Positions 22,641-35,461 of a DNA stretch of 64,000 bases are shown in pieces. Below the pieces are notes generated by a model. It saw only the letters and a program-made list of their open reading frames with translations. It made no database searches and was not told where the DNA came from. A program made the translations under genes and the position numbers. The stretch comes from Sipunculus nudus (Eukaryota; Annelida; Sipuncula; Golfingiida; Sipunculidae): positions 58,146,300-58,210,299 of the forward strand of contig CM049314.1 in the NCBI GenBank assembly GCA_026874595.1, written 5' to 3'. How positions within the stretch are numbered: the stretch's first letter is position 1; the number at the start of each line of letters is the position of its first letter.

Positions 22641-24158
22641 CGACTGGGAACAACACTGGACTAAAGCAGCATATCGACACTCACGGTAGAGCCGACCACG
22701 ATAGACAATACTACGGCAACTGGCGTAACTGAACTTGTGGAGTGTGACAAGAACTGGTACAGCACAATCATAATATAAATAATTATTTAAAAATAATCAT
22801 TAACAAGGAGTACTAGTGTAAGTTTTATCCCTCTGCAGATTAGAGATTTCACCGTCTACCTCAGAAAGGCAGTTTTGATCGTACCGAAAACTACGGTGAA
22901 CTATTATGAACGGAATAATGCTTAATTTTCTTGAATCAAATATGGCCGCCAAGTCCATTTTCTGACTCATACTGGCTATTTTTCTTTTTATTGAAGCAAT
23001 AACATCTTATAGCACTTAGGTACACATATATTATACATACAACATGTGAATGTTTGCCCCTAATATACCAGGTCATGCTTTCAGCTGAGTATATTTCCTT
23101 TGGACAACCTGAATATACAAATTAAAAGTCTTCGGGTTGATTGAAAGGATTAAAACTTCACATATATATATGTCCCTCATCACTAAAGGAAATACCCTTT
23201 CAACTGAAGTGTCTGTTAACAAGATATTAAACATTCCACCTTATCGATTTTTCGGCTAAAAGGGCAAGGTCATGGGCTATTGTCAGCTTTGTTTTAAGAT
23301 AATGCACCCTTAGGGACTTTTATGCGATTCAATATTCACATATATAGATCCAAATGAAAATGATTAAAAAGTCAAAAATGCATGTATGTATTACCCTAAT
23401 AATAAAGGAATCATGTTGATTAAGGGGACAAGGCTACGGACATACACAACAATGATGTTTCCGTAATTTGAACCTGAATGACTGTGTTTTTTCAATTTCT
23501 CACGCCATTTACATGTTGTCCAGGTTGAACCTGTCAGAGCCATGGGCCTTGATACATTTTCCTAGAAGACATATAGGAACCACTTTTACCAGTACAAAAG
23601 CAAAAGACGCCTGTTAGTAGATAAGAAGCATATCTCTGATATTGTGCAGCAAGGCTATAATACATAACCGTATGACCAGGCCACTTTCTAGTGTACTTGT
23701 ATTAATTCGAAACCACATGATAATATTGTCAATTTTTCTCGTCCCACCATTTTTCAATCTTGCTTAAAATTGGCATGTTCATACAAAAATATCATTATAT
23801 CAATAATATTTGCTTTCCAAGCACTTTAATAGAACAAATAGTATACCCTCACTTGGAAAGTGTTATGATACGTTTCGCAAGACCTGGCTTGCGGAGCAAT
23901 TTCTTGTTCTTCCCTTTTCCGTCTTTTCACACCTTTACCTCAACATCAGTGAACCCTGAAACAGGGTGGACACATTAAAAATATTGGACTGCGACCTTGA
24001 AATAAAAAATATATAATTGAGAAAAGACAGATCCCATTTATAATTTGAGCATTTATTTTGGTATTAGGGATCTTGTGTGTTTCTTGTAAAATTCCTTAGG
24101 CGGCAATTTAAAATGTTAAATAGACTGCTAAATAGACGATTAACTCTTTTGTCTTTTA

Positions 24159-24483
24159 CTACCATTCTGGGGAGCATTCTCTATTTGTAGCGTTATGAGT
24201 CGTGATTCTTGTTATTTCAATCTGGGTTGTCTTACTTTTTCTTGCTGGTCGTCTTGCTGGTTGGCTTTGTTCTGGGTGTAGTCGGGGTTCAAGGTGATGA
24301 TTGGTATGTCTTATTGCTTCTTCCCCTGCTTGCATTTTGTTGGTTTTCGTTGAGGCTCCGCCTGCGAGATTCTTCATATCCTCGAATAATGCGCCAATTT
24401 ACTCTGCCTTCGTCAGCGCTGTTGTCATGGCAGTCTTCGTATTCTTCATCATCAGATAATTCTGCTACTGTGTCGACTTGCAT
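24159..24483 (-). other. Conserved acidic/Arg-rich reading frames, unassigned
   Basis: Two overlapping minus-strand frames are open here. One (24289-24483) is acidic at its start (SDDEEYEDCHD) and Arg/Ser-rich later; the other (24159-24377) is Lys/Arg/Thr-rich. The acidic frame stays open in duplicate B (33749-33943) with few changes. A recent duplication gives little power to call selection. It could be a remnant of a mobile-element ORF1, and no family was recognised. Confidence 0.2.
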
Positions 24484-25157
24484 CGTCTGCTCACTGCCAC
24501 TCTAAGGACGACATCTAGCGGCGATTTCAGTGGTTTTTTTGGTGATTTCGGCGTCTGAGTGCTAATTGTGGTAAAATCTGGCTCTGTTTGTGTACCGTTA
24601 GTAGCTATCCTAGGTGTTGTTAGTTTTCTTGGCATTTGGGTAGTTTTCTTAGTAGTTGTTTATCGTTTAGTCTGAGTAAACTTATCCTTCTTCTTGTATG
24701 TAACTTGTAATTGGCTGTCTTAAGCTTCGGGTGTTCGTCCCTGGTGGGTGGTCGCTAATGGGATCTCAGCTTCCATCGGTACATGGTTCCGCTGACTTTA
24801 CTGGTTTGTGACGGTTCGTTTCTGATATTGCTAGTAGGCGGCACACTAGCGGTAAGCTGATGAATGGCAGTTTCTGCAAGTTGGTGTGGTCGCTGTGCTC
24901 TAGTTGGTTAGATAGTCATCTCTCCCGATCATTGTCTCTTGATTTCACAACTGCAGATTCATGCAAATTAGGAACTGTTTTAACTCTTATTATTTTGGTA
25001 GACTTATAGTATGTGTATTTCCTAGATGAATTATGAAAAACTGAATACTGGAATTTCTGGTGGGTCCGGCTAATTTTTCCGTAAAATGACTGGACTATAC
25101 GACAACAATCGCGCACAAGAAGGTAAGATTTAGCATAGTGGTTTACACATTGGAAAA

Positions 25158-25361
25158 TGCAGGCGCGGATCCCGGGGGTGGGGGGGGGGGGGTCCAGATC
25201 CAGCTCTTAACCAACGACCTTTTTTTGGACAAATCTTATGCATTACATGGTTTATTTGGGGTCAGATCCCCTCTGCTCTTAACCAACGACCATTTTATAG
25301 ACAATTTTATGCATGACACCCTTAGACCCCTCCCTGCAAAAATCCTGGATCCGCGCCTGCA
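25158..25361. mobile_element. MITE with 15-bp terminal inverted repeats (copy A)
   Basis: The left end TGCAGGCGCGGATCC (25158-25172) is the exact reverse complement of the right end (25347-25361). Between them lie a G-tract (about 25180-25192) and two direct copies of 'gctcttaaccaacgacc'. At 204 bp it is non-autonomous. The superfamily is unclear because no unambiguous target duplication can be separated from the TIR. Confidence 0.75.
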
Positions 25362-25924
25362 AGGGTGTGGTGAATTCTCCATATGATCTAAAATGTGCTT
25401 GGCGACGGGTTCCTATTACTGTGTATATAAAGAAAGTCCTGAAATCCAAGAGGATTTATTATGACAGATTTTTCCACATCGTATGGCTACCGTCACCTTA
25501 GAAATTACTAATGGCATTGACAGACTATGGACATGTCATAAACATCATGGCCCAGAAGCACAATTTTAGAAACCCTAATGCCTTGGAGATGATTTTTTTT
25601 GCATGCAGCCAACGACAGCTACCAGATCGGGCTTTTGTACTCTCATTGTAAGGAATGGTTCTATCATTAATCATTCAAGGATCCCCCGCTACATTTGTTC
25701 CACGAGAATTTTATTTTTTTTTCATGGAAATTCATGCTAAACTATACAGACCTAAGAGAAATCAACTTGCTGTATAAATGATGATGCCTTCAAGGAGGCG
25801 TCAAATAGGGAAACTGGGGCTACGACGTTCCATCACTGAAGCAATGCAACAGAGCCTGTATTGTCTGCACAGCAGGAAGGATCGCTCCCAAGAATTAACA
25901 ATTTCCTCAGGAGAGGTTGGTGAA

Positions 25925-25928
<4 letters not shown>

Positions 25929-25980
<52 letters not shown>
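25929..25980. repeat. (TA)n microsatellite (copy A)
   Basis: A perfect TA run of about 26 units. The matching site in copy B (about 35460) has only a few units, so the tract expanded in A or contracted in B. Confidence 0.95.
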
Positions 25981-25982
<2 letters not shown>

Positions 25983-25984
<2 letters not shown>

Positions 25985-27080
25985 TAGTTATGTCTCCTTA
26001 TAACGGGGTCTGTTACAACGGAAAACACGAGCTACGGACAAATCTCTGGGGAACGAACGAGTGAAAGATAAAATAGGCTTCGATATAACGAAATTCAAGG
26101 TTCCGGAATCGAACGGACTTACATGAAACCTGGCCCTCTATACTCAGAATCGTTATAACGAATTGGAGTGGCGGCGGTCAGGTCAAGTATCCCCAGTCGT
26201 TTGATCTTTGTTAAACCCAGCCAACAATGACCGACTAATTAAAACAGGACAGCGCAGGTGTTCACACCCAGGCCATAGTCGATTGGTTATGTCACCCCTG
26301 TTTACTCCCTGTTTCGGTCCAGCGCACCCGTGTTCACACCTCGCATATTGCTGGATAATAAGTGAGATCGATGTCAAATTTGTTGGTAAATATTCTATGC
26401 CTCGTCACATACCTCATTAATTCAGAATCAAAACATTTCCTAAAGTATGTTTAGCAAAACAACAATGACATAATTATCCAAGCAATTTAGCCTTGTAAAA
26501 CTAGTTTTTAATAGGACAGGATTTGGCTCCGATGACCATTCAGACTTCAGACTCGCTACAGGAATTATGCCACGATGTTCAGGAAGGATCAACCGCCAGC
26601 AAATAGATGCGCCTGGATATTTCTGCAACACAGAAAGCTTAATTTTCCCCGGACAAGAAGACACACCCGAAGGCTACTTTTTAGCCCATCATCAATCATT
26701 TCCACAGCTTATGGAATGCAAATATGGGTGTTTCAACGATTTCCGATATCCTGAGCGCAGCATACACGTGGTTAGGTGTCGAAAGCGATTCAAGCCAGGT
26801 GATCCGATTTCGCTGGGGGAGGCGAGGAGAACTAAAGGAGGCACTATAATTCATGCCCGTGACTGACGAGCAAGCACATGGGGCTGCCATCAACGACGAA
26901 AAGCTGCTAGAGAAGGCAAGAACTTTCGGCGAGAATCTCGACATCACAAGGGTTCAGTGTTCTAAGGACTGGTTGACCAGTTTCAAACAACGCCAGGGAG
27001 AAGATGCAAGCGCCAAGAAAAAGCAAAATCACTGGTGTCAGGAAGGGCGGAAATTCTTAGCGTATATTTCGCATACCTAG
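25983..27080 (+). mobile_element. pogo/Tigger-like transposon fragment with CENPB-type DNA-binding domain (copy A)
   Basis: The region starts with the terminus-like phrases 'cttataacgggg', 'gatataacgaa' and 'gttataacgaattgg', typical of pogo/Tigger subterminal DNA. A 75-codon frame at 26853-27080 reads like the second helix-turn-helix of the CENPB/Tigger DNA-binding region (NDEKLLEKARTFGE, then SKDWLTSFKQRQG, matching the family's 'S.gWL..F..R' signature). It then stops; no DDE catalytic domain is recognisable downstream. A 99-codon frame at 26567-26866 precedes it in another frame and has Cys-rich patches without a recognised domain. This is a broken fragment, not an active transposase. Confidence 0.6.
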
Positions 27081-27948
27081 TACATGAATAGGTCCTTAAT
27101 TAACTAACACCATGGGTTTCTGTGTGATATAAATTGATTTTGCAGTCGTCAAATGTCTTCATATGGTCGTTATATAACAGAGACGTCTTATCGAAAAGAA
27201 TAATGGCCATGACGGCTCTAAAACACCAGGCTCCCGGTAATCCATCGATTTACATCATAAATAATGATATCTTTAAAAGGAGCGGGGGTGGCTTGGGAAT
27301 GATCTTTTAAATGGCAAAAAATTGCTATAATAAGAAACTTGTTAACTTGTTACACATTTTAGTTGTAGGTTATATGAATTGAATACTATATTATAACATT
27401 AGTGAGTATATTTGGAGAGGCGGATTTGCCGTTTGGGCGTACCGGCCAAGAGCAATGGCCGATGTCCGATAGGCTGAATAAAAAATTTAGTATAGTAAAA
27501 ATTTTAGTATGAAACATAAAGCCTGTTACATGCATGTAAACCATAAATATCATCACTGTCACTGCTGCTCAATTTTGTTCATTTAGTGTTTCTTATTCTA
27601 TTTTTAAGCATATGAAACCATCCGCAGTAGGTATAGAAGCATGTTACTGAAAAGTTATCATTAAATATTGGGAATTGATCAACGCTGTTTGAATTTCCCC
27701 TGCTTTATTTTCTTATGAAGTACAACCCCAATCCCCCCCCCCCACAACCATTTTGCTGACCTGGAGGTGAAGATTTGAGACCCTGGCCGCTTATGAAATT
27801 ATCTTTTTTTTCTGAATTTTGCACTTTTTAGTCACTAATGAATATTTCGTATGTTTGTTAGGCGGTTATAGGACTAATAATGGAGTCACTTTATCTTCAA
27901 GGGTGGGGTGGATGATTCGCTGGCTTGGGTGAGTCATAAATTTGGTAC

Positions 27949-27989
<41 letters not shown>

Positions 27990-28592
27990 ACCCATATATA
28001 CATATAACTGTTTTGTCTTCGTGACACATTTCAAATGTATATACTTAAGTATACGGTTTAAAAAAATAAGCTATTATATTTCAAGTTTAGTTTAATTCTA
28101 ATCAAGATTTAGAAATATTTCAAAGTAAACTCATAAATGGTACCAAAGTCTAATTATTCTTATTATTTATACATTTAATTTTCAATTAATTTGTATTGAC
28201 GCCCCTGGGTGTTGCCATGCGGCATGTTCATCGGTTAACCGTGTAATATCATGTGGAAAACATAATCTAGACATAATATAATGTGGAAAAAGTATATAAC
28301 CATAGAGACCGTTGGAAGCGAAAAGTTAACAATATTTCATTTGAAAATGAGATTTCTCGACCGGAATCATCACCTAATCAATACATAATGCAGATTTCTC
28401 TTATAATTAGTTGTTGTCATAACTTGCAATCTGAATTTCCCTGGAGCTTTTGAGCTTTCTCCTTTGCCATGAAAGCACATCAATGCACATTCATGTTCTT
28501 GATAAATGATACCTTATTAATTTAGGCATATTTCCAAGGAGCTTCAAATTTCCTGCCTTACAAGTGTAAGATCAGGCTAAATTTGTCTGTCC

Positions 28593-28633
<41 letters not shown>

Positions 28634-30680
28634 GTTCTATTATATATACATATAAGTCGTAATCGGCGACTGAAATAAAAAATAAAAACGACCGAGGATC
28701 AATTATTAATCGAATTTTAATGTACGAAATATAGTACCTTTAAATATGCTGTCAACTATTCTCCAGTGGTGATAGATCTTACCCCATTTGACGCCTCCGT
28801 GAAAGCATCACCATTTAAACTGCAGTGTTCTATCTTAGCTCTATAGTAGTTTGACATGAACAATAATGAAGATACGAAATTCCGGTCCAACAATTTTTAT
28901 ATATATCATCGATATGCTTGACACCGTGTACTGAGGCAGGAATAAAAGACATCTCAGTATCGACGTATCAATGTTTTTCTCATGTTGTTGTCCAGTGGAC
29001 GAAATGAGGATTTCCGAATCAGCCAGTCAAATGTAAGACTGCATTGCTTTAAGAAAACTCATGATCAGGCTTAAATTATTCCTTGACCCGCCCGAGCAAA
29101 ACGAAATTTTGGAATTCAGATATAAAATCACGTACGATTAATAACGAGAGTTTCCGTGGTGTCGGTCCATCGTGTGTACGGACTGTGGACTGGAGACTGC
29201 TGAAACATTATTTTAACTTGGTCGGCTCATCTAAATGCTAAGAAGTCTGTGAAACGATATTACATTCACAATTTTTGATTCAGCGAACCTCTCTGGAACA
29301 AAGTTAATTATACGGGCCCGATCACCTATAAAGCATGTTGAAATAACACGAAAGCTAGCTTCTTCCCTTTCAAATAAATGTGTACCTGCCAAGATATTGC
29401 CCTGAAAAGTATGCCTACTTCCGTAAACTATTTTTAAAAACAGTGAACCGGGCGCGATCACAGGCGTCAACATAAACACAGCGTGTGTATCGCACGAGCA
29501 CAACACGTGTCAATCAGGATATGCCCTGATTGACTAGGCCCAATAAATGTGATACAACTTGGTCACACAACTTTGTGATGGTAAACACACCCATGTGGAC
29601 TGTGTTAACCAACACACAGGGCCATAAACAGATGTTAAACAGCCGTATCCGAGGTACTGAGACTGTGTGCTGGGATGGTTTTGCTTGAAAACGTTTGTAT
29701 AAAACAAAACTGAACTGATAGTTTAAAAGAATAGGCAAAATATTGGCCCTGATTGTGCCCCTTATTCAATGAACAGGATGTAGGTGTTCTTGCCAAAATC
29801 ACAACTGTCTATCAAACACGACCAGTAGAATGCAATATACTGTTCTCACGCTGAAGACTGAAAAGGAACACGTGTACCAGATTTCAATGGTCCGATTCTC
29901 GATGCCATCCCCACAAGCCTAAATATTTGATGCAAACATCGCACCAAACATCTGCACAAAACGCGTGTACGCGAGCCATTCGATTGCTGGTGTCAAATTG
30001 ACACAGGTGTCTCTTTTATTGTATGTGTATGTGCAGCGCTAGCATTGGCCGTTGCCATGACGGCATAGCCCGGTCCACGCATGGCGTCTGACGTGTAAAC
30101 AACGGTCATGCTAGTCTGGGGTTTTCTCGCCTGACCGAGCCGGGCCTGCCCATGTGTGAACCCTGATATGTAGAAACACAGCGATGTTTTTCTAGATGTT
30201 TCCTGTAACGCGTGTGTAATGTGTATCATGTTAGGTTTATTTGGATTGTTCGAGAAATGGAAAGTTCTCGGCTTGAAGTGAAAGTTATAGATAAGGGACT
30301 GTGTTTTAGAGCCGGGGGAGAGGAGATAAATATTTCAGCGGACACAGAAACGTTTAAGACAGTTTTGGACCTTTTCTGATAAGTGCGGCGACTATAGAAT
30401 TTCTTCTGAATTTGTGACGGATTTTATATAGTCTTCAGTTTGCCTTTCGGATCACTGCCAGGATTTCACTCTGGATTACAGTAGATTGATTTTGTGATAA
30501 CATTGGACTGTTATTCTCTGAGAAGATTTGTGTGAACTGTTCATCCGGTTTATTCATTTTAAAGGACGTGTCACTGTGACAGTGGTCGTATCCAGGTACT
30601 GTGCACTTTGTTTATTATGCTGTGTTATTGTATTGATTTGTTGTTATACTGTTGTTGTACTGTGTAATTCTATCGATTTA
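27081..30680. other. Rest of copy A: unassigned DNA with microsatellites
   Basis: Contents are a C-tract (about 27735), a (TA)n tract (about 27953-27986), a (TGTC)n/(TC)n tract (about 28586-28634) and no recognised gene. Several terminal phrases near 30260-30680 read like LTR DNA (see the Gypsy element next to copy B). Confidence 0.5.
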
Positions 30681-32098
30681 TTGTCTCTCTCCCAAAAGAC
30701 CAATAAATCTCTGCTTATTCTCCCTGTTGGAGAGAATTTTTTTTTTTCAGCTGAAGCGTCATGTTTGCATTAAGCACCACCTTCCTGCCCTCGACACCGC
30801 CACCCCGGCGAAGGTGAGTGGTATCCTTGGTGGGGGGGGGGGGGGGGGGTTCAATCTAAATATCCATCGAAGACCACAACTGGGGGACCATAGTGTTTTG
30901 TTACATACCCAATGTAACTTTTAAGAAAATGTATAATCGGTGTCCCAAACCTGCCAGGGAATTCGTTGAACTAGGGCATCCCCATCGAGAACATATTTGA
31001 AGTTATGTTCTGGAGAATCCCTTAATGGCACGGCTGACCAAATGGCACCTGCTAGATAAGGCTTGTCTGCTTCTAATAGAATATATCCTTTGACTGAAAG
31101 AGTGCAGGAGGGAAACTTATATCAAGATTCAATCAACCTGGTAACGTGAAAAAGAAGAGAAAGTTGTTATAATCGTTTATATTTATATTATTTGAGACAG
31201 AGAGATAATCTACTTAAATCGTGCGACTGTATGTGGCAGCGTCGTTATGCTCTCTGCTAACGCGTGTTAAGGGCATTGAGTGAAGGAGTGTTTGATAAAT
31301 CCATTGACTAGTTTATACGACGATTTTAAACGTTCGTTGTTTTATTAAAAATAACACAAAAAATAACAAATATTTATATTCTTTTTATCACAGCATTTTT
31401 CCAATGTTATATCTGGCGACGCGTCGGTTGTTTGAGTAACCCCATTTGTCCCACTTTGCGACCCCCATCTTTAATAAAGGCTTAAACTACGAGAATGACG
31501 GCATCTAGGGAACAAATGATGAAATCAAGATTTCGCTAATGCAAATAACAGTTTTCGTGAAAATAAAATTTGGGCAATTCCAGAGGAAATATATTTTATA
31601 AATCAGTTTATTTTTAGTTACTATTACTACCTTGACATAAAGTCATTTGGCCTTTTAAGTTGCCATTCCGTATATGCATGTAGTATGCTGCTTGGATTGC
31701 ACATATTATATTCTCCTGTGGCGATTCCATATGAGCACATACGCGTATATTTGTTTACGTATGCAGCACTTTTCGATCGTTGAACATAGCAATTGTAACA
31801 CATACGCATTGAAACGGACAGGATCATTCCAAACTTTAACATCAGTGATAAGGTATTCCTCTGACAGATGACTTGTCTACTAATTAACACGGCCCTGTAC
31901 TATCGGCCCGAATTCGCTGCATACGTACCGCATATGCGCACGTTTTGAATCACAGGCGTCCGCTTTCTAGCTGCGTTATGCGTAAGTACTGCATACACAT
32001 ACATACCGCATACGCATTTACATGAATATGGAATGCTAGCTTTATCCTGTAAATTGGTAACCGAGAGGTTGCAAGTCGTTTGCACCAGTACTGCAAAT
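30681..32098. other. Unique spacer between duplication copies
   Basis: No copy of this stretch exists elsewhere in the window. It holds an 18-G run (30832-30849), a possible 63-bp exon (30751-30813, reported as a finding) and, at 31660-32030, a cluster of 'catacgcat'/'gcatatgcg' words. No gene is supported. Confidence 0.5.
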
Positions 32099-34615
32099 TC
32101 ATAATATAAATAATTATGTTAAAAAATCATTAACAAGGAGTACTTACGTAAGTTTTATCCCTCTGCAGATTAGAGATTTCACCGTCTACCTCAGCTTTGA
32201 TTGTACTGAAAACTACAGTGAAAAGGTATTTTCTTCATGTTTTAGTCCAGTCATTATACGGAATGACCTACCACAAGTTGCAACTGAAGTTATATTGTCG
32301 ACATTCGTCTCGGTAATGCCTCTGAATACACATATTAAAGTCTACCAAACTATTATGAGTGGAGCAATGCTTAATTTTCTTAAATCAAATATGGCCGCCA
32401 AGTCCATTTTCTTACTCATACTGGCTACTTTTTTTATTGAAACAATAACATAACATCTTATAGCACTTAGGATACACATATATTATACATACAACATGTG
32501 AATGTTTGCTCCTAATATCACAGGTCATGCGTTCAGCTGAGTATATTTCTCTTGGACAACCTGAATATACAAATTAAAAGTCTTCGGGTTGATTAAAAGG
32601 ATTCAAACTTCACATATATATGTCCCTCATCACTAATGGAAATATCCTTTCGACTTCAATGTCTGTTAACAAGATATTAAATATTCCACCTTATCGATTT
32701 TTCGGCTAAAAGGGCAAGGTCACGGGTTATTGTCAGCTTTGTTTTCAGATAATGCACTCTTAGGGATTTTTTATGATTCAATATTCACAAGCATAGATCC
32801 AAATGAAAATGATTATTAAGTCAATAATGCATGTATGTATTACCCTAATAATAAAGGAATCATGTTCATTTAGGGGACTAGGCCACGGACATACACAAAA
32901 AATGATGTTTCCACAATGTGAGCCTGAATGACTGTGTTTGTTCAATTTCTCACGTCATTTACATGTTGTCAAAGTTGAACCTATCAGAACCATGGGCCTT
33001 GATACATTTCCTAGTAGAAACATAGGAATCACTTTTACCAGTCAAAAACAAAAACAAAATACGCCTGTTAATAGATACGAAACATATCACAGATATTGTG
33101 CAGCGAGGCTATAATACATAACCGTAGGACCAGGCCACTTTCTAGTGTACTTATAGTAATTCGAAACCACATAAAAATATTGACAATTTTTCTTGTCCCT
33201 ACCATTTTTCTATCTTGCTTAAAATTGGCATGTCAATACAATCATATCATTATATAAATAATCTTTGCTTTCCATGTACTTTTATAGAACAAATAATGTA
33301 CCCTCACTTGGAAAGTTTTATGATACGTTTCGCAAGACCTGGCTTGCGTTGCCATTTCTTGTTCATCCCTCTCCGTCTTTTCACACCTTACCTCAACATC
33401 AGTGAACCCTAAAACAAGGTGGACACATTAAAAATATTGGACTGCGACCGTGAAATAAAAAATATATGATGGAGAAAAGACAGATCCCATTTATAAAATG
33501 AACATTTTTTTGGTATTAGTGATCTTGTGTTTTTCTTGTAAAATTCCTTAAGCGGCAAGTTAGAATTTTGCTTTTTCTGCTAAATAGACAGTCTGCCGAT
33601 TAACTCTTTTGTCTTTTACTACCATTCTGGGGAGTCTTCCCTATTTGTAGCATTATGAGTCGTGATGTTTGTTATTTCAATCTGGCTTGTCTTACTTTAT
33701 TCTTGCTGATCGTCTTGCTGGTTGCCTTTTTTCTGGGTTTAGTCGGGTTCAAGGTGATGATTGGTATGTCTTATTGCTTCTTCCTCTGCTTGCATTTTGT
33801 TGGTTTTCGTTGAGGCTCCGCCTGCGAGATTCTTCATTTCCCCGAATAATGCGCAAATTTACTCTGCCTTCGTCAGCGCTGTTGTCATGGCAGTCTTCGT
33901 ATTCTTCGTCATCTGATAATTCTGCTACTGTCTCGAGTTGCATCGTCTGCTCACTGCCACTCTAAGGGCGACTTGTAGCGGCGATTTCAGTGTTATTTTG
34001 TTGATTTCGGCGTCTGAGTGCTAATTGTTGTAAAGTCTGGCTCTGTTTGTGTACCGTTAGTAGCGGTCTTGGACGTTATTAGTTTTCTTGGCGTTTGGGT
34101 CGTTTTCTTAGTAGTTGTTTATCGTTTAGTGTGAGTAAACTTATCCATCTTCTTGTATGTATCTTGTAATTGGCTGTCTTAAGTTTCGGGTGTTCGTCCC
34201 TGGTGGGTGGTCGCTAATGGGATCTCAGCTTCCATCGGTACATGGTTCTGCTGACTTTACTGGTTTGTGACGGTTCGTTTCTGATACTGCTAGTAGGCGG
34301 CGCACTAGCGGTAAGCTGATGAATGGCAGTTTCTGCAAGTTGGTGTGGTCGCTGTGCACTAGTTGATTAGATAGTCATCTCTCCCGAGCATTGTCTCTTG
34401 TTTTCACAACTGCAGATTTATGCAAATTAGGAACTTTTTAACTCATATTATTTTGGTAGACTTATAGTATGTGTATTTCCTAGATGAATTATGAAAAACT
34501 GAATACTGGAATTTCTGGTGGGTCCGGCTAATTTTTCCGTAAAATGACTGGACTATACGACAACAATCGCGCACAAGAAGGTAAGATTTAGCATAGTGGT
34601 TAACACATTGTAAAA

Positions 34616-34824
34616 TGCAGGCGCGGATCCCGGGGGGGGAGAGGGGGGGGGGGGTCCAGATCCAGCTCTTAACCAACGACCTATTTTAAGACAAATCTAT
34701 TGCATTACATGGTTTATTTGGGGTCAGATCCCCCCTGCTCTTAACCAACCACCATTTTTTAGACAATTTTTATGCATGACACCCTTCGACCCCTCCCTGC
34801 AATAATCCTGGATCCGCGCCTGCA
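34616..34824. mobile_element. MITE with 15-bp terminal inverted repeats (copy B)
   Basis: Same termini as 25158-25361 (TGCAGGCGCGGATCC and its complement), with a longer, interrupted G-tract. It was present before the segmental duplication, since both copies carry it at the same place. Confidence 0.75.
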
Positions 34825-35461
34825 AGGGTGTGGTGAATTATCGATATGATCTAAAATGTACTTGGCGACGGGTTGCTATTACTGTGTATATAAAGAAAGT
34901 CCTGAAATCCAAGAGGATTTATTATGACAGATTTTTCCACATCGTATGGCTACCGTCACCTTAGAAATTACTAATGCCATTGACAGACTATGGGCATGTC
35001 ATAAACATCATGGCCCAGAAGCACGATTTTAGAGACCCTAATGCCTTGGAGATGTACAACTCTATTATGTTGATTGTCATTGGTTTTCACGTTTTTTTTT
35101 TTTTGCATGCAGCTAACGACAGCTACCGGATCGGGATTTTATACTCTCATTGTAAGGAATGGTTCAATCATTAATCATTCAAGGATCCCCCGCTACATTT
35201 GTTCCAAGAGAATTTTATTTTTTTCATGTAAATTCATGCTAAACTATATAGACCTAAGAGAAATCAACTTGCTGTATAAATGATGATGCCTTCAAGGAGG
35301 CGTCAAATTGGGAACCTGGGGCTCCGACGTTCCATCATTGGAGCAATGCAACAGAGCCTGTATTGTCTGCACAGCAGGTAGGATCGCTCCCGCTCGGAGT
35401 GACATGCATTGAAAAAGTCAAAATCTTTTCATGCCACATCACACAAGAATTAACAATTTGT

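Larger units (their letters stand above)
22768..30680 (+). repeat. Segmental duplication, copy A (~7.9 kb)
   Basis: Matches 32099-40224 in the same orientation; the offset drifts from 9,331 to about 9,545 bp through small indels. It begins with 'tcataatataaataatta' and ends with 'aattctatcgattta'. It contains a MITE, a pogo-like CENPB-domain fragment, (TA)n and (TGTC)n tracts and unassigned DNA, but no intact gene. Copy A lacks about 124 bp found in B at 32217-32345, and other segments near 35056-35094, 35395-35446 and 39056-39107. Confidence 0.93.

Noticed and set aside
19966-22680. Long open frames on both strands with repeated MPPVGD/CRQSGTSAAS-like peptides (up to 210 codons)
   Set aside because: They are produced by a 20-bp DNA unit without stop codons, read as a 60-bp/20-residue period in several frames at once. 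No consistent frame, start context or domain supports a protein.
28586-28634. (TGTC)n tract as a CRISPR-like or regulatory array
   Set aside because: A simple microsatellite, also present in copy B; there are no spacers, and the DNA is eukaryotic.
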